DNA of 50,206 nucleotides from contig JABANN010000231.1 of assembly GCA_013115125.1 (NCBI GenBank), positions 1-50,206 on the forward strand, written 5' to 3'. Numbering within the stretch: the stretch's first letter is position 1; every line of letters starts with the position of its first letter. This stretch comes from Perkinsus olseni. Lineage: Eukaryota > Perkinsozoa > Perkinsida. Made by a program: the position numbers and the translations under genes. The notes under the pieces were generated by a model. It was not told where the DNA came from. It saw nothing but the letters and a program-made list of their open reading frames with translations, and ran no database searches. Shown here one piece after another: positions 1-18,690 of the stretch.

Positions 1-1610
1 CGCTCGGGTCGCGGTCTGTCCGCCTCTCTCTCACCCATTGTTTGGACAGTTCGTGATTTCGTTGCGGGTTTTGCTCGGGGCGATTCAGGATTGGTCAAAA
101 AACACCGCCTTGAGTATGCGCACTGCGAAGGATTCTTCTTGGTGTCTCTTATTCGTTGTAACTGTGCTAAGCTGGAAGGCTCCGATATTAGCTTTCTCTC
201 CACTCCTTCGGGTTCGGTCACCCAGCAAGCCTTGCTGCCTTCCCGCGAGCCCGCAGTATTCCGGAGAATCCACCCTAGTCTGAGTTACAGGGTGTGTGTC
301 AGTTTAAAGCCCAACGCCATCGCCGGCTTAGTGAGACCCGATGCCGATGTGCTACCAACTTGACGATGAGCTCTGTTATTGAGTTGCACGCCCGAACGCT
401 GCCACAACGAGCAGAAGGAACAGAGCATCCCATAATGGGATAGTGGACCCTGCCAGGAGGGAATGAGATTCCCATTCCCTCCTGGCAGGGTCCACTCTTC
501 ACCGCGGGGCCTACCGAGATACTTCCTCTACACAGGGCTATGGTCAGAGTGAGAAAAGATGCTCAAGCGCACTGCGAAGATTTTGATACGCCCAGGCTGT
601 CTTCATTCTCCCCGGTGGTCATCATCCCTGTGCCATGTAGTTGTTGCGGCGGTATATAAGGTGGCTCGAGCATGTGTCCATGCTCTACCCTCGGTTCCAG
701 ATTCAAACCCGATCTGACCTTCTCCTTTGGATTCTCATCGGGTTTGATTGTAGCAGGAATGAGTTCTGAAACGCGTACACCACCATTCCAGTACGATGCC
801 ATATAATGGCTATTGGATAGCCGTGGTTGGGCAGCTGCCCTTTCTGACACTCGGGAGGCTACGACTACCGCACGTGAAGAATCATCACTCCCTTCATTGA
901 TGCCCGCTCTGTCTTGTCTGTAAGGAAGCTGCACTACTTCTCGTACGAAGTACGCGTATCGGGAAACCCTGGCGTGGCTTGGAGGAACCGAATAGCTACA
1001 GGTCGGCGACGTGAGGTTAGTGGCTCGGAGGATGGGGTTAATCTGAGTTAGCTCACGTTACTTGAGAATCTTCAAGGAGGTTACGTAGCTTATGCACGTC
1101 TAACACGTCCTGAGAGATCCTGAGGAAGAGTCCTTGCCTGCACAAATCATCAAGAGGAGCCACGACTGCTCAGAGCAGCGGACGAAACCTATTATTCTTC
1201 TGGCCGTTCTTACTCGGGCAACCCAACACGAACGAGTCCTGCTCGAGTAGCTCGAAAGTCGTACTGAAGAGCACGACAAGAAATTGATGACCTCGAGTAT
1301 TCCAGCTCACTTGCGATACTTGATAACGGAGGAGGAAGCGAATCAGGGGTAGTCCTCGGTATGATAGAATGGTGAACCCACTAGAGGGTCAGCGGGACAT
1401 GGCATCTCCTTCGAGCAGCGTATGAGGGCAGGAATGACAACTCGAAAAGACTACCAGTAGGGCCACATGAAAATTCTCACAGACGCACGAAGAAGACGAG
1501 TAGGTTGTCTCCGTGGGTGTGAGGTTCCTCGAAGGAAAAATGATAATAACGCCGACGCAAGAAGGCCGAAAACTCTTCGACGCAGATCGTGAGGTTCGCG
1601 TCGTCGTCAG
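1..1610. other. Region without a supported gene
   Basis: No reading frame here has an ATG start, family similarity or splice-bounded exons that I can support. The longest minus-strand frame (934 to 563) begins at a GTG, not an ATG, and its sequence is not recognised. The stretch holds a strong hairpin (443-495) and one copy (about 293-352) of a dispersed sequence also found near 10.2 kb and 16.7 kb. Confidence 0.5.
443..495. repeat. Perfect 23-bp inverted repeat with 7-nt loop
   Basis: Bases 443-465 and 473-495 are exact reverse complements, separated by seven bases (466-472). The arm begins GTGGACCCTGCCAGG. The arms are GC-rich, so the hairpin would be very stable as RNA or as a DNA cruciform. 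It could be a foldback or MITE remnant or the stem of a small-RNA precursor. The sequence alone does not decide this. Confidence 0.85.
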
Positions 1611-1955
1611 CTACTTGACTCTGGTAAGGGCCATACGACCACCTTCAAAAGGCACGTAGATCGTAACACCGGAGGCGAAGACCACGTTCCTGAAGTCAAC
1701 GCCCTTCAAACGTTTGCTGGGGCAAATAGACCTAACCCTTCGTCTGAGCTCATCCAAGGTCGTTCTACCAGCCGACTCGACATCGTAGAACCGATACGGT
1801 TTGCTAGTGCGAGCTAGCGCCAGTCCGAATAGGAAACGTCTGGTACTTCCTCTATCACAGGCAACCTCAATACCCACTGTCCCCTTGTAACGATTCTCCC
1901 CGGACCGGACGAGGAAGGACAGCTTGAGGTGGGGGGCCACAGGCTCAGTGTACTC
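1611..1955 (-). other. In-frame continuation of the secreted-protein gene after a stop codon
   Basis: Directly after the TAA at 1956-1958 the same frame stays open to 1611. Its longest annotated part (1940-1611) would have to start at a GTG, so it is unlikely to be an independent gene. The translated text looks like real protein, with a hydrophobic/basic mix, ending in VYVP-type strands and a TRVK terminus. The simplest reading is one gene of about 290 codons interrupted by a single nonsense codon. Alternatives are stop-codon readthrough, a sequencing error, or a missed small intron: GTAAGAGT sits at the stop, but no 3' site that keeps the frame is obvious. Confidence 0.5.
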
Positions 1956-2471
1956 TTACAAACCGGGCGATAGGTAGTTCGCCCTTCTCATCAGCTCAAG
2001 CGTCTCGCCTCGGAAGGTGGTGGTGATAGTGTCACCGCTGGTGTATCGGAAAGTGAGCAAGTCACCAGGCTGAATACCGGCAGGAGGGTCACCATCTTCG
2101 GAGTCGACATGGCCGGCGAGGTACAAACTCTCCGCGATGTCCTTGTACCATTGGCGACTGACGGGGGCAGGCATACCGACAGAATAGACACGGTCCGCCA
2201 TCTTAGTGAGAGGGAAGCGTCCAGCAAGAAGCACGGGATTGTAGTTGTTGGGGGTCCTCGCACGACTACCGGGCCCTCGCCTGGTGTAAGCATTGAAACT
2301 CAGGCCACTCACTGTCTTATCCTCATGGACCGTAGCGTAAAAATGGAAATCCTCCGGAAGTGGGCCGGGAAACGGATTAGGATGGTAGTGGAAGAACCCG
2401 CCGACGTCTTGAGCACTGGTGATGACCAAAGCTAGAGTACCGATGAAACAAGTTGGAACGAAGTGTACCAT
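1956..2471 (-). CDS. Putative secreted protein, lineage-type (171 aa)
   Basis: The frame opens with a true ATG at 2471 and encodes 171 residues. The N-terminus has a classic signal peptide: a short polar start, then the hydrophobic stretch FIGTLALVITSA followed by QDVGG, so cleavage probably falls near residue 20. The mature part is soluble-looking, with no further membrane segment and a Pro/Arg-rich stretch near residues 64-74. No enzyme motif is visible. It resembles the small secreted hypothetical proteins that are abundant in some alveolates, but that is impression, not a search. The reading frame continues beyond the TAA at 1956-1958 for another 114 codons, so the original protein was probably about 290 residues (see the next entry). 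Confidence 0.6.
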   Translation of the reverse strand: MVHFVPTCFIGTLALVITSAQDVGGFFHYHPNPFPGPLPEDFHFYATVHEDKTVSGLSFNAYTRRGPGSRARTPNNYNPVLLAGRFPLTKMADRVYSVGMPAPVSRQWYKDIAESLYLAGHVDSEDGDPPAGIQPGDLLTFRYTSGDTITTTFRGETLELMRRANYLSPGL

Positions 2472-3349
2472 TGTGAAAAGGAGTCCCTAAGAGAGCTGAT
2501 AGAGTCTGAAGACGACCCCGATGCAACGAAGGCTCTGAGCATCTTCTGGGGAGCACACTCAAGTAGCAGCAATGAACGGCGCCGTTCAGAACGGGCCTGC
2601 ACTGTACAGTGCGGCTATTTGAGACGGAGCTGAAAGAGAGGTAAGATTGGACTTGAGAGGAGCTAAGCAATAATGTCCACTTGCTATGCTAAGCTTAATG
2701 TAGCACTTATACTCATAGAAGGGCATAGTAAGGTCAGATGGTTATCTGAGACTACTGATACGCAGCAGCAGTGAAGGTAAGTGTAGCGATGATAGTCTAA
2801 CAACTGAGTAGTACTCAACCTGGCTGTAGCTGTTACATAGCACATACTATAGTCGTCAGTATGTTGTCACTGTAGTGCAGGTGTGACACTGCTGGTGACA
2901 CGTCGGAATGGCGGAGCAAAAGCTAGACGACAACGAGCCGTGACCCCAGTGTAGCATCTTCTGGCTGGAACGATCGTTCATCCGAAAATCACCGCTAAGA
3001 AGGCTTATGGTTCTGGAGTGCTTTCGGATCACGGCCACTGAGAGAACTCCCGAGATATCGTCTTTAAGGAACGTGTAACGCCAGGGAGCACCAGCAGCAC
3101 GCACGCACGTGACGCTGTAGCATCTAGTGACACGCTTGAACTTGGATAAACGAACACAAGACGGCCGTGTTGATCACCTATTGAGCCAACCGATACCACA
3201 GATACCCTCACCATTGATACAAAACTAGTATGCAATATTGGAGGAAATACTATCCAACAGAGAAAGATGAGTAGATCAGTACTAGCGGTGGCTGAAGGAA
3301 GGGGACACTCTGTGTCTAGCACATCCGACAGCAAACAGCAATTGGGCGA

Positions 3350-3426
3350 CAGGGTTCGCCCTGATCCTTAGCCCGAAAAGGATGGCCCGGCCCTTTGGCG
3401 ATGGCCCGGCCAAAGGACAAACCCTG
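3350..3426. repeat. Nested inverted repeats, three-way-junction shape
   Basis: An outer stem pairs CAGGGTT (3350-3356) with AACCCTG (3420-3426). Inside are two further stems: ATCCTT (3364-3369) with AAGGAT (3378-3383), and CCTTTGG (3392-3398) with CCAAAGG (3410-3416). The word GATGGCCCGGCC is directly repeated inside, so alternative pairings exist. The layout resembles a small branched RNA, but no known RNA family is recognised. Confidence 0.6.
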
Positions 3427-3734
3427 TTGGGCGATACCAGTGATCGGTGAACTGCTCTTCAGCTCAATTGTGAGAGAAGAAAAGGCAAAATAGGAGCTTC
3501 CAGAGATCTCCATCTACCCGTGCCGCACACCCTTGATGGCTTTGAAGACCTCTTGGTCGATGCATCAGGGAATACACCCAAACCGTAACCGTGGGGAGTT
3601 CGACAAGGGCCACCATTCGGTGGCTATTGCGTGCCCCTATTGACTCCAAACCAAAGGCTTCTTCAAGGCGCAGGAAGCCCCTCAACGTGTGCGTGCAACT
3701 GTGTAGAGAGCATGGGTGGCCCTGATGACAGTGC

Positions 3735-4745
3735 CCTTAATTAAGGGACCCTTGACGGAAGTGGCCACTTGAGTGGACACTCAGCCCTAAGTGACGTTTC
3801 ACATTGAGTTTAGGGCACTTAGGGCCAAGTGCTTTTCACATGAGTCAAACCGTCACTAAGTGGCGGCTAAAAGATCCGTCACTTGAGCGAATTCACAAGG
3901 GAGCTCTGGACCTCCCCTTCATCGCGGCGTGTGTTCGCACACGAGGTGACTAGCACGCCACGGGAGCGCGCCCCCACATCTTTTGCGCCGTTTCATCACT
4001 CGTTGTCGCAGCATGATGTAGACGGCTGCAGCTCTCTACCATTGTTTGTTTTTCGCACCCGCCCACACCGCCCTGGCCTCTATAGGCTCCCTCTACGGTT
4101 GTGCTCCTACCACATTTCCACCATCTCTCGACACCGTGCCCAGGGCCTGCGCCATGGCGGTTGTATCGGCTGTCTCTGCTAGCCTTGTATGCCAAGCCCA
4201 GGTCCGTGCGTCCGACTGAGACTATTCAGCAATCAATCGCTAGACTTCCCCCACGCTCCCAGCGTACGGGCTGAAGGTTTTCCCATGTATAATTACACTG
4301 TGTCGTGTTGGCGCCGCTCCAGTGGGGAATCTGTTAGTGCTCCTGGAAGTGTGACACTCAACTCAAAATGCCGAGCCTGCGGATCGATCCTCGGCAGGTT
4401 TTCGACAGTGGGATAACGGCCAGCTGCTCCCCCGTCGCACCAAAGATGCGGAAGCAGCCGCCAAGCAAAAACACTCGAGATCCGACAACTCTAGGCGGCG
4501 GAAAGCTAGTCGCGTGGGAGTCGATCCCGGTTTCTGATTCTCTCCAAGTCCAATATTCCGCGGAGAAATGAATCATGTAGGATCTGAACCTGCGTCGAAA
4601 AGGGACCCCTTAGGGACCACTTGACGTGAGTGGCCCCTAAACTAACCGTCCCTAAGTGTCCGATTCATCTGAAAGGCCCTTAGCAATAAGTGTCACTTTG
4701 GTAAACCCGACCCTAAGTGTTAGTGGTAGTGACAGTTCAGTGGCG
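3735..4745. repeat. Two blocks of CCCTAAGTG / CACTTAGGG words
   Basis: The stretches at about 3735-3885 and 4595-4745 both start near AGGGACCC..TTGACG.. and both contain several copies of CCCTAAGTG or its complement, next to AGTGGCC words. They lie about 860 bp apart and share the same vocabulary, so they may be the ends of one element or two copies of a small foldback element. The unit resembles telomere-type TTAGGG only superficially and is not a tandem telomeric array. Confidence 0.5.
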
Positions 4746-6094
4746 GCCCCGATGTGGGACACGCCCCAGATGCGCCGCATCGAACTCTTGCTGGTCTTCA
4801 CAGCTCACCGCATTATTCGCGTTGAAATGGACTTGACGGGCCTCACGGAAGTGCCATAACTGCCGCATGTCTCCGGGGAACTCTTCTCAACTGATGGAAC
4901 CCTCGTAATCTAGGGGCTGAGGAGTTCGCTTGGAAGACTTTCCTAGCATCAAAGGGCCCACACTAGTTATGGTCTGTGGACGTCTGCGGGTTCGGCTGCT
5001 CTAAACTGGGTAAATGTGCTCTAGGAAACAGAGAGATTCTCTGGCGTTGTTTCACCGTGTATCGTCGAGCGGAAGTCCGGGTTATGGCGGCCTTGTCGCG
5101 CACCTGTGACATGCACGTAGGCCAGTAACGATTAAATCTCTGAGTTACGCAGTTGTACGGCCGTGGCCAGCGTCCCAGCAGCCTGTCTAAATACTATCTT
5201 TGCGTTTACTGTGGTATGGATCCATGCATTCTTCGTAAACTCTCAAATGGCTGTTGGAAAAGTTGGCCCTCTGCGGCAGCAAGTTGATGCCGTGATTTAG
5301 TTTCACTGGATCGACACTAGGCTGGGTTTAAGTGGCTACAAGTTGTCCTTCCTCGGTGCTCGGGTTTGAGCTACTTTAGTCTGGCAGATCCTGAGCTTGT
5401 CTGCTGGACTCCGTACCTTAGTCTCTCGCGGGCAATCACCATCATCGGTAGCAGGGACTAAGCATGCATATTTATTGGCATCGGATCTCTACATTCATGA
5501 TTCAGATCTTAGCTGACCTAGTACTGACCTAGTACTCTACGTCATTTCACACCAAATGACCCAATCGAAATTGGGTAATGCTTGTGCGTGTCCTTGAGCT
5601 CGGGGGCGGGGCGACGGCTTCCCTCGTCTGGACGTAAGGAGCGTCTGGGAGGGACACACCGAAAGGGGGGTAAGATACACTAAGCTCGTTCGTGGGGGCT
5701 GAGTCAGTGGGCCGTGATAGCACACTGCCTTTTCATGCATACTTCTGCCCGTTCTATAAGAGTTGGTATGAGTAATCTAGAGATGTCCCCATGGGAAGAA
5801 AGGACTGCAAGTAGTCCTTGGGCGATGTGGTCACAATGCAGCAACGAGCATGAGAGAGATTGGAGGATATGCAGCATGAAGGGGACTGTTCCTTAGAGGC
5901 GATACATTGGTATTTTACAGAAAAGGCGGAGCGATACAGCCAGTGCATTTTCGTGAGAATATTTCATCGCCTTTTCATCATTCTAGTGAATTCATGACAA
6001 TTTGCCCGTGTGATACCACCCCTCCACCAAATCGTGTGTCGAGTTGTTCAATCACCTTTCTGCCGCTGCTGCATGCAGTGGTATCACCTTGGTC

Positions 6095-9000
6095 ATGTCC
6101 GCCGAGCCCATGGAGATAGACGACACCCCAGAGGGATCTAGTGGGGTCTTCCTCCCCCCTGTTAATGAGCTGCCCTGGGTCGAGAAGTAACGAGGTTGAG
6201 GGCGTCGGTCGATGATGACGATGGTCTTGGCAGGTATCGTCCGAAGAGTTTAGAAGATCTGGTGGCACATGAGGAGATCATCGAAACTATTAAACGCTTC
6301 GTGGGCATGGTAGTGGGGAATGGCCTGTGCGAATTGGGGGAAAGTTGGTATTAAATTACTGTGCCGCTGTTCCTACAGACTTGTTATGCTCCGGCACTTT
6401 ACACGTCAGAAAAGACGGAAAAATATAAATATATGAAGAAAATTAGAAACAGTTTATTGAGGACGGAAAGTTGCGGGAGAGTATTGACGCATTTTTACCG
6501 AAAATTATGGTATGGATGATGAGAATTAAATCACTCTGAGTCGGTTAGTTTGTCATGATGGTCTGGGCAGTGCTGGTGTCATTCTTTTTTAATGACAACT
6601 GCTCCGATTTTCCGTAAAAATGATGGCGCAGGTTGGATGAAGTTCGCTTTCACTGGTTGGTATCGTGCTGGTAGCATAAAATTCCCGCGCGCCTCGAAAT
6701 TTTCTACTCATCAGCAAGCGTATTTCAGAACGCCCTACCACACCTTCTCCTCCACGGCCCACCAGGGACGGGCAAAACTTCAACCATTCTCGCCTGCGCG
6801 AAGCAGATGTGGGTTCTCGCTCATCTTGCTGTTGGTGATGCGCCCCTCACCGTAGGTATCCGGAAGGGCAGGTCCGTCAGTACGTATTGGAGTTGAACGC
6901 CTCCGACGCGAGAGGCATCGATGTCGTCCGGGAGTGTATCAAGCAGTTCGTGAGCTCGAGGAGCATGTTCAGCGGCTCTCTTGGTACTAGTCGCAGGACC
7001 ACTAGTTGTAGTAGCACTCGTAGGTCGACAGGTTCAAAGATGCCAAAGTTGGTCATCCTTGACGAGGCAGATAATATGACCAGCGTCTCACAGTTTGCAC
7101 TGCGGAGGGTCATCGAACAGTGAGTGGGTCTTCCCTCGGTTGTGTTTCTTTATTAACACTCACCGCGATGAAGTTTGAATTGAGAAGAGAAGAGAAGAGA
7201 AGAGAAGTGTATGCGCGATCTGATTGCGTGGATGATAATGATCGTCGTGAATAGCGATGATGTTGAGCGCCCTTCGAGTATGATTCCGATGGTTTTGAAG
7301 CTCCTTCTGGGAGAAGCATAATTTACAAGGGCGAAGTCAAATCTATCGAGTGCGGAGCGGCTGCAATGATCGCTGATAGTTGATAGTATCCGAGGTCGAC
7401 CCGTGGAAGATACGGATTATCTAGTGTTATTGACTTTGAAAGTATTGTTATTAGATACTCCTCCAACGCCCGCTTCTGCCTGATATGCAACTACTCCTCC
7501 AAGATCATACCTGCCCTCCAATCACGCTGTACTAAGTTCAGATTCGCCCCCCTTAAGGACTCTGAGGCGAAGGCGAGGGTGGAGTACGTCGCCCGGTAGT
7601 AGTGGTGGCGCTAGGGTTCATGGGCGCTGAAATTGGATCTGTTTCTGGACCTTCTATCACGATGTGCATAGATGCGGTAACTGCAGTAATTTCATCGCTG
7701 TTTTTCTGTCATTTTTTGGACTCTTTTTCGCCATTTTTTGCGGTTTTTCGCATTCGTGCAGTACAAACTGTACTATGGAGTCGTACCGCTCATAGCCGTA
7801 TTTTTGACTATTCGGACGTTCCCCGATCGTCGGCCGGGTGGATGTCTACTCGTCAGCTGCGAAGGCGTGAGGATTTCCGAGGACGGCATGTCGGCGTTGT
7901 TGAAGACAGGAGAGGGGGACATGCGTAAAGTCCTCAACACCCTGCAAAGCTGCGCGATGAGTTACCCCGGGCAAACGGTGGATGCTCGGGTCATCCATAA
8001 GGTCGCTGGACTACCGCAGCCAGCCAGTATCGATCGCTTGGAAACGGTAGGGGCGAAGATTCGCCAAAAATATCATTTGCCGTGCGCAGGCTCTCTGTAA
8101 TTTACCGGTGAAAGAGTGTATAGAGGCTGTAGAGGATCTTCGGGTTAAGCAAGTAAGATACGGAACGGGTTGGAGCTACTGTAGTAGATCGACGAAGTGA
8201 TACGATTATTGGATTTTGTTATGGGCAGCGGGTGGTTATTTTCTGTAATATGATCGCAGGGCCGATTAGCTGAGCTTCAGAATTACTTGCTTTACTTCGC
8301 GCGTGGGTGACAGGTACCAGTAGTATAATTCTTAATAGGTTATAATAACTAAAAACAAGGACTAGTGGATAGTTATTATCAGAGGCTTCTCATGTGTACT
8401 TCTATTCCGATATCAGACTGGAGGCTACGTGCTGTTGTGGACAGGGTGTTGCAGAGTGAATGACGTAATTTATGATCCCTGATCGTCTGCGTCGAGGACT
8501 TTCAGTTCCTGATGCTGCTTATTCTCATTCTCTAGTCCACCGTTCTCTTCAAGACACGTTCGTGAGGGTTTTGTATTTTCGTATGTTCTCTCCAACACGA
8601 CTCCACGCGATCAAAAATTTCAAATGACGTTGCCAACCTTTTAATAAAATTTTAATGATATTACGATATTTCGGTGAAATACCGTAATTTTGTTTATTCT
8701 TTTCTTTCAGGGTTACTCCGTGACGGATCTGCTGCATGAGATCCACGATCGTATGGTCAAGGTTAACATGCCGCCGAGGGCCCGCAACCTTCTCTTCAGA
8801 GATCTCGCCGAGATCGAGTGAGTCGCGAGTCGCTGCATATTTGCTAGCTTGGAAGTTTCGATGTCATGAACGATCTATGGTACAGGAAATATTGGAAAAA
8901 TTCAGAAAATTTTCAGTAGCTTCTGATGTGAGACTGGGTGTTGTGGATTTGATAATTTTGGTGAATTTCTGGAAGCTTTTTGAAACTGCTTGAGTGAACT

Positions 9001-9235
9001 CTTGGACATCTCTTTGGTGGAGGAGAGGGAAGAGGAAAATATAAAATCTTATCGGAAAATCGTTCACAAGAGATTTTTTTAATGTTTTTCTGATTTTTTT
9101 TCGCGTTCGTGTTTGTCCTGACAGCGTGGTCTTGTCAGATACAGATTAGCTTCGGGATGCAGCGAGAAAACTCAGGGGGCGGCCTTGGTCGGGTCCTTTC
9201 ATGAAGTCCGGGAGATGATGACTACTGGCAAGTAA
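6095..9235 (+). CDS. RFC5: Replication factor C small subunit (human RFC5 / yeast Rfc3 type)
   Basis: A clamp-loader ATPase subunit that helps load PCNA at primer-template junctions in the nucleus. I read ten exons: 6095-6186, 6234-6309, 6729-6808, 6856-6983, 7032-7119, 7455-7595, 7857-8046, 8090-8152, 8711-8817 and 9139-9235. They join in phase to about 353 residues, close to the usual family size of about 340. Motifs appear in order: PWVEKYRP near the N-terminus, [16 protein letters not shown] (Walker A), [25 protein letters not shown] (Walker B), [19 protein letters not shown] (SRC motif, arginine finger), and [12 protein letters not shown] (sensor 2 region). LELNASD plus FRF after SRCT favour RFC5/Rfc3 over the other small subunits. 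The start is the ATG at 6095, which gives [14 protein letters not shown] before the family core. The 48-nt unit 6984-7031 has GT..CAG ends, is a multiple of three and lacks stops, so it could instead be translated. Confidence 0.93.
7174..7207. repeat. AGAAG simple repeat in an RFC intron
   Basis: About six tandem copies of the pentamer AGAAG (or GAAGA) lie inside the intron 7120-7454. It is an ordinary microsatellite with no sign of function. Confidence 0.8.
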
Positions 9236-9830
9236 AAAGGTTTGAATTACTCTGCATTTTCAACTCTTTTACGCCCGGCGTTTCGTTCGACCATCAATGA
9301 AGGGCGGCGGAGCAATTCTCTACAACTTTCTCTTCGTACGTGCTGTCGACGGATAATCGTCCTCTTGAAAAGTATTAATTCATCCGACTAGTGTGGTGGT
9401 TGATGATGTTACTGGTGGGATAAATTCGACCTACTGACGGTAAGGGTTCGCTTCCTGCTTTCAGTGCATCGAGTGTGATGTCGTGTGCTGTTCGTCTTGG
9501 CGACACTCAACCTATTGCGTATCTTGCATGCTTAACCTAAGATTCCAACAATTCACGTTAACTCTTAACACAGCTCCTCGAGATGGATCTCCACTTGAGT
9601 TCAACAACAGCTTATCGACAGGAATGGTACAATCTTTGACTCTAATGACAAGAACAATAACAGCGACGTGAGACGAGACCGTCGATTGTGTAAAGACCGT
9701 CGATGATAGCACAAAAGATATCCTTCTCCTGAGGCGAAGGTGCAGGACTTCATGTCAGCCGCAAACTCTTCCGTAAATCGTCAAAAACGGACTGTTTCCT
9801 ACCGCCTGACGAAACAACTTTACGCGCCTT
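9236..9830. other. Spacer between convergent genes
   Basis: This stretch lies between the RFC stop and the apparent 3' end of the minus-strand gene downstream. It contains one AACCTAAGATTCC word (about 9534) of the kind that recurs in introns elsewhere in the window. No gene is supported. Confidence 0.5.
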
Positions 9831-11218
9831 TTAATGGGCACCATCACTTCGAGACACGGAATTTTTCCGTCCATTTTTTCCCTTTTTCTCAGCTTCAATT
9901 TTCGCCCGTCTTCTTTTCTCCATCAGTTGTTCAACAGTCGGCAGAGTTGCTAGCTCGGGAGCCTCCTGAGTATCCAAGGTTAGAGCGTGCATTTCACGAA
10001 TCTCTACCTTCCCCCTTTTCCGTCGCCAAAGTCCTTTTAATCCTGAATAGTACTCTTCTCGAATTTCTTCCTGTTGACGTGCCAACTGAAAAAAAGGTTC
10101 GTCGCCGGGGATTCAATTATAATGCAACTGGAGCTGCTAATCACAACCCGTGTAAGTCGTTAGTTTCCGTGTGTAAGTTTGAAGCCCAACGCCGACAAGA
10201 CGACTTAGTTAGGCTAGCACTGATGCATCTTTCCGCGGGGAAGGCCTGCTGAGTAGGCCCTGGTCATCAAGCCAGGGAATGTTTCTCTCAGAGCGAGGGC
10301 ATCGTCAGTCGCGACAGAATCCGTCAGTTTGTTCTCACAATTCGAAACAGAACAAAAACTTTACTCAACTTCTAATATGTCACTTCTCGTCTTTTCGTTT
10401 GCACAACATTCCATAATTTTTTCTGTCGACAAACAGCAATCGTCGACGAAAACTTTCTTCGACGAGAGCTCGGCCGGATGACTCAGTACTGGTCAGGTCA
10501 TCCACATGGCGCTGTCGGCAACCATTTCGTGACCACGGGCGCGCGATCCCACCCGCTTTCTTGAATTTGTTCTCAATTTTTCGCTGTTGCACAACACCTT
10601 ACTTGATCTTGGAACGCTCGCCGGGCCTGCTCATCATCCTTCATTCTTTCTATCCTCTCCTGTTCTTCGACCGCCGCAGCCCTGGGAAAGCCTTTAACGA
10701 AGTGGGGTCTCCGACTTGCTAGGCCGACCTTTGGTTCGCTTGGACTTTTTTAGTTTCTTTTTCTTTTCGTTTTTTCTCAGTTTTCTTCGTTTTTTTCTTT
10801 TCTCTTCTCTCCCGCGCTATCTGTGACAGTGAGAGTTAGTAGACGAGAGATGAGTAAATTTTTGTTAACCGTACCACAATTTTCGCAAAGAAACTGCCGA
10901 ACGCCGGAAACTACAACAGATTACCCCGAAAATTCGAAGAGAAAAAGATACGAAAACCGTCAGCGCACCGCGAAAGTTAAAAGATGCGTCCCCTTTCAAG
11001 CACGTCAGATACAGAAAAACTCACATCCTCTCCGGTAATCCAATCGATCACCCCTTGGACGTACGAGGAGGCCTGAACTGTCACTTGGACGATCATCACC
11101 CTCAAATCGTTTATTTCACCGTCGATAGCATCCCCTCGTTATTGCCGTTGCCCGATTTTTGACCAGTATCTTTGTTGGCAGGGAAAGTGTCGTTGTAGAG
11201 CTGTTGTAGTTTGTCCAT
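9831..11218 (-). CDS. Unidentified charged, coiled-coil-like protein
   Basis: Several splice-bounded, coding-looking minus-strand segments follow one another between Prp28 and RFC. The likely start is the ATG at 11218 (MDKLQQLYNDTFPANK). Next comes a segment near 11160-11025 (DLRVMIVQVTVQASSYVQG) followed by GTGAGT. A segment at about 10725-10612 ends AAAVEEQERIERMKDDEQA..QDQ before GTAAGG. Another is near 10570-10400, and the last, about 10078-9831, starts after a CAG (LARQQEEIREEYYSGLKGL..) and carries PTVEQLMEKRRRAK. Lys/Arg/Glu-rich helices dominate. The small joints between segments are not resolved, and one candidate intron is only about 29 nt. I do not recognise the family. The start lies about 150 bp downstream of the Prp28 stop on the same strand. 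Confidence 0.45.
10165..10230 (+). repeat. Copy 2 of a dispersed ~60-nt sequence
   Basis: The core AGTTTGAAGCCCAACGCC followed by CTTAGTT and CTAGCACTGATG matches similar stretches at about 293-352 and 16723-16783, all on the plus strand. Identity is partial, but the order of words is kept over about 55-60 nt. This copy lies among exons of the charged-protein gene on the opposite strand. Confidence 0.5.
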
Positions 11219-11365
11219 GCTAAGCTACTTCCTTCAACTGTTTTTCCCCTTCGAGGTAAGGGGACACCGCGAGAGTGCACAGAAGCAACAGAAAGCATTG
11301 ACAACTCGAGACGGGGCGTTTCCGGATAGTTTTCCGCAAAGTTCATAGGTCAACCTAAGATTCTT

Positions 11366-18690
<7,325 letters not shown>

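Larger units (their letters stand above)
2472..6094. other. Intergenic region between the secreted-protein and RFC genes
   Basis: I see no gene with a believable start, splice pattern or family motif. Short frames of 60-100 codons occur on both strands as expected by chance. The region contains a branched inverted-repeat structure (3350-3426) and two blocks rich in CCCTAAGTG/CACTTAGGG words (about 3735-3885 and 4595-4745). The last few hundred bases before 6095 should hold the RFC promoter, but no core element stands out. Confidence 0.5.

Noticed and set aside
563-934. 123-codon minus-strand frame
   Set aside because: It begins at a GTG, has no recognisable motif, and contains the dispersed AGCGCACTGCGAAG word. 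Chance openness is the simpler explanation.
3735-3885. TTAGGG-like words as an internal telomeric repeat
   Set aside because: The words are interspersed and in both orientations, not a tandem telomere-type array.
4360-4410. GGATCGATCC near 4380 as another T-arm-like copy
   Set aside because: Only a short palindromic match. It lacks the GGTCCC flank and acceptor-like 3' part seen in the others.
5714-6119. Short plus-strand frames upstream of RFC
   Set aside because: They overlap the RFC start region in another frame and have no protein-like character.
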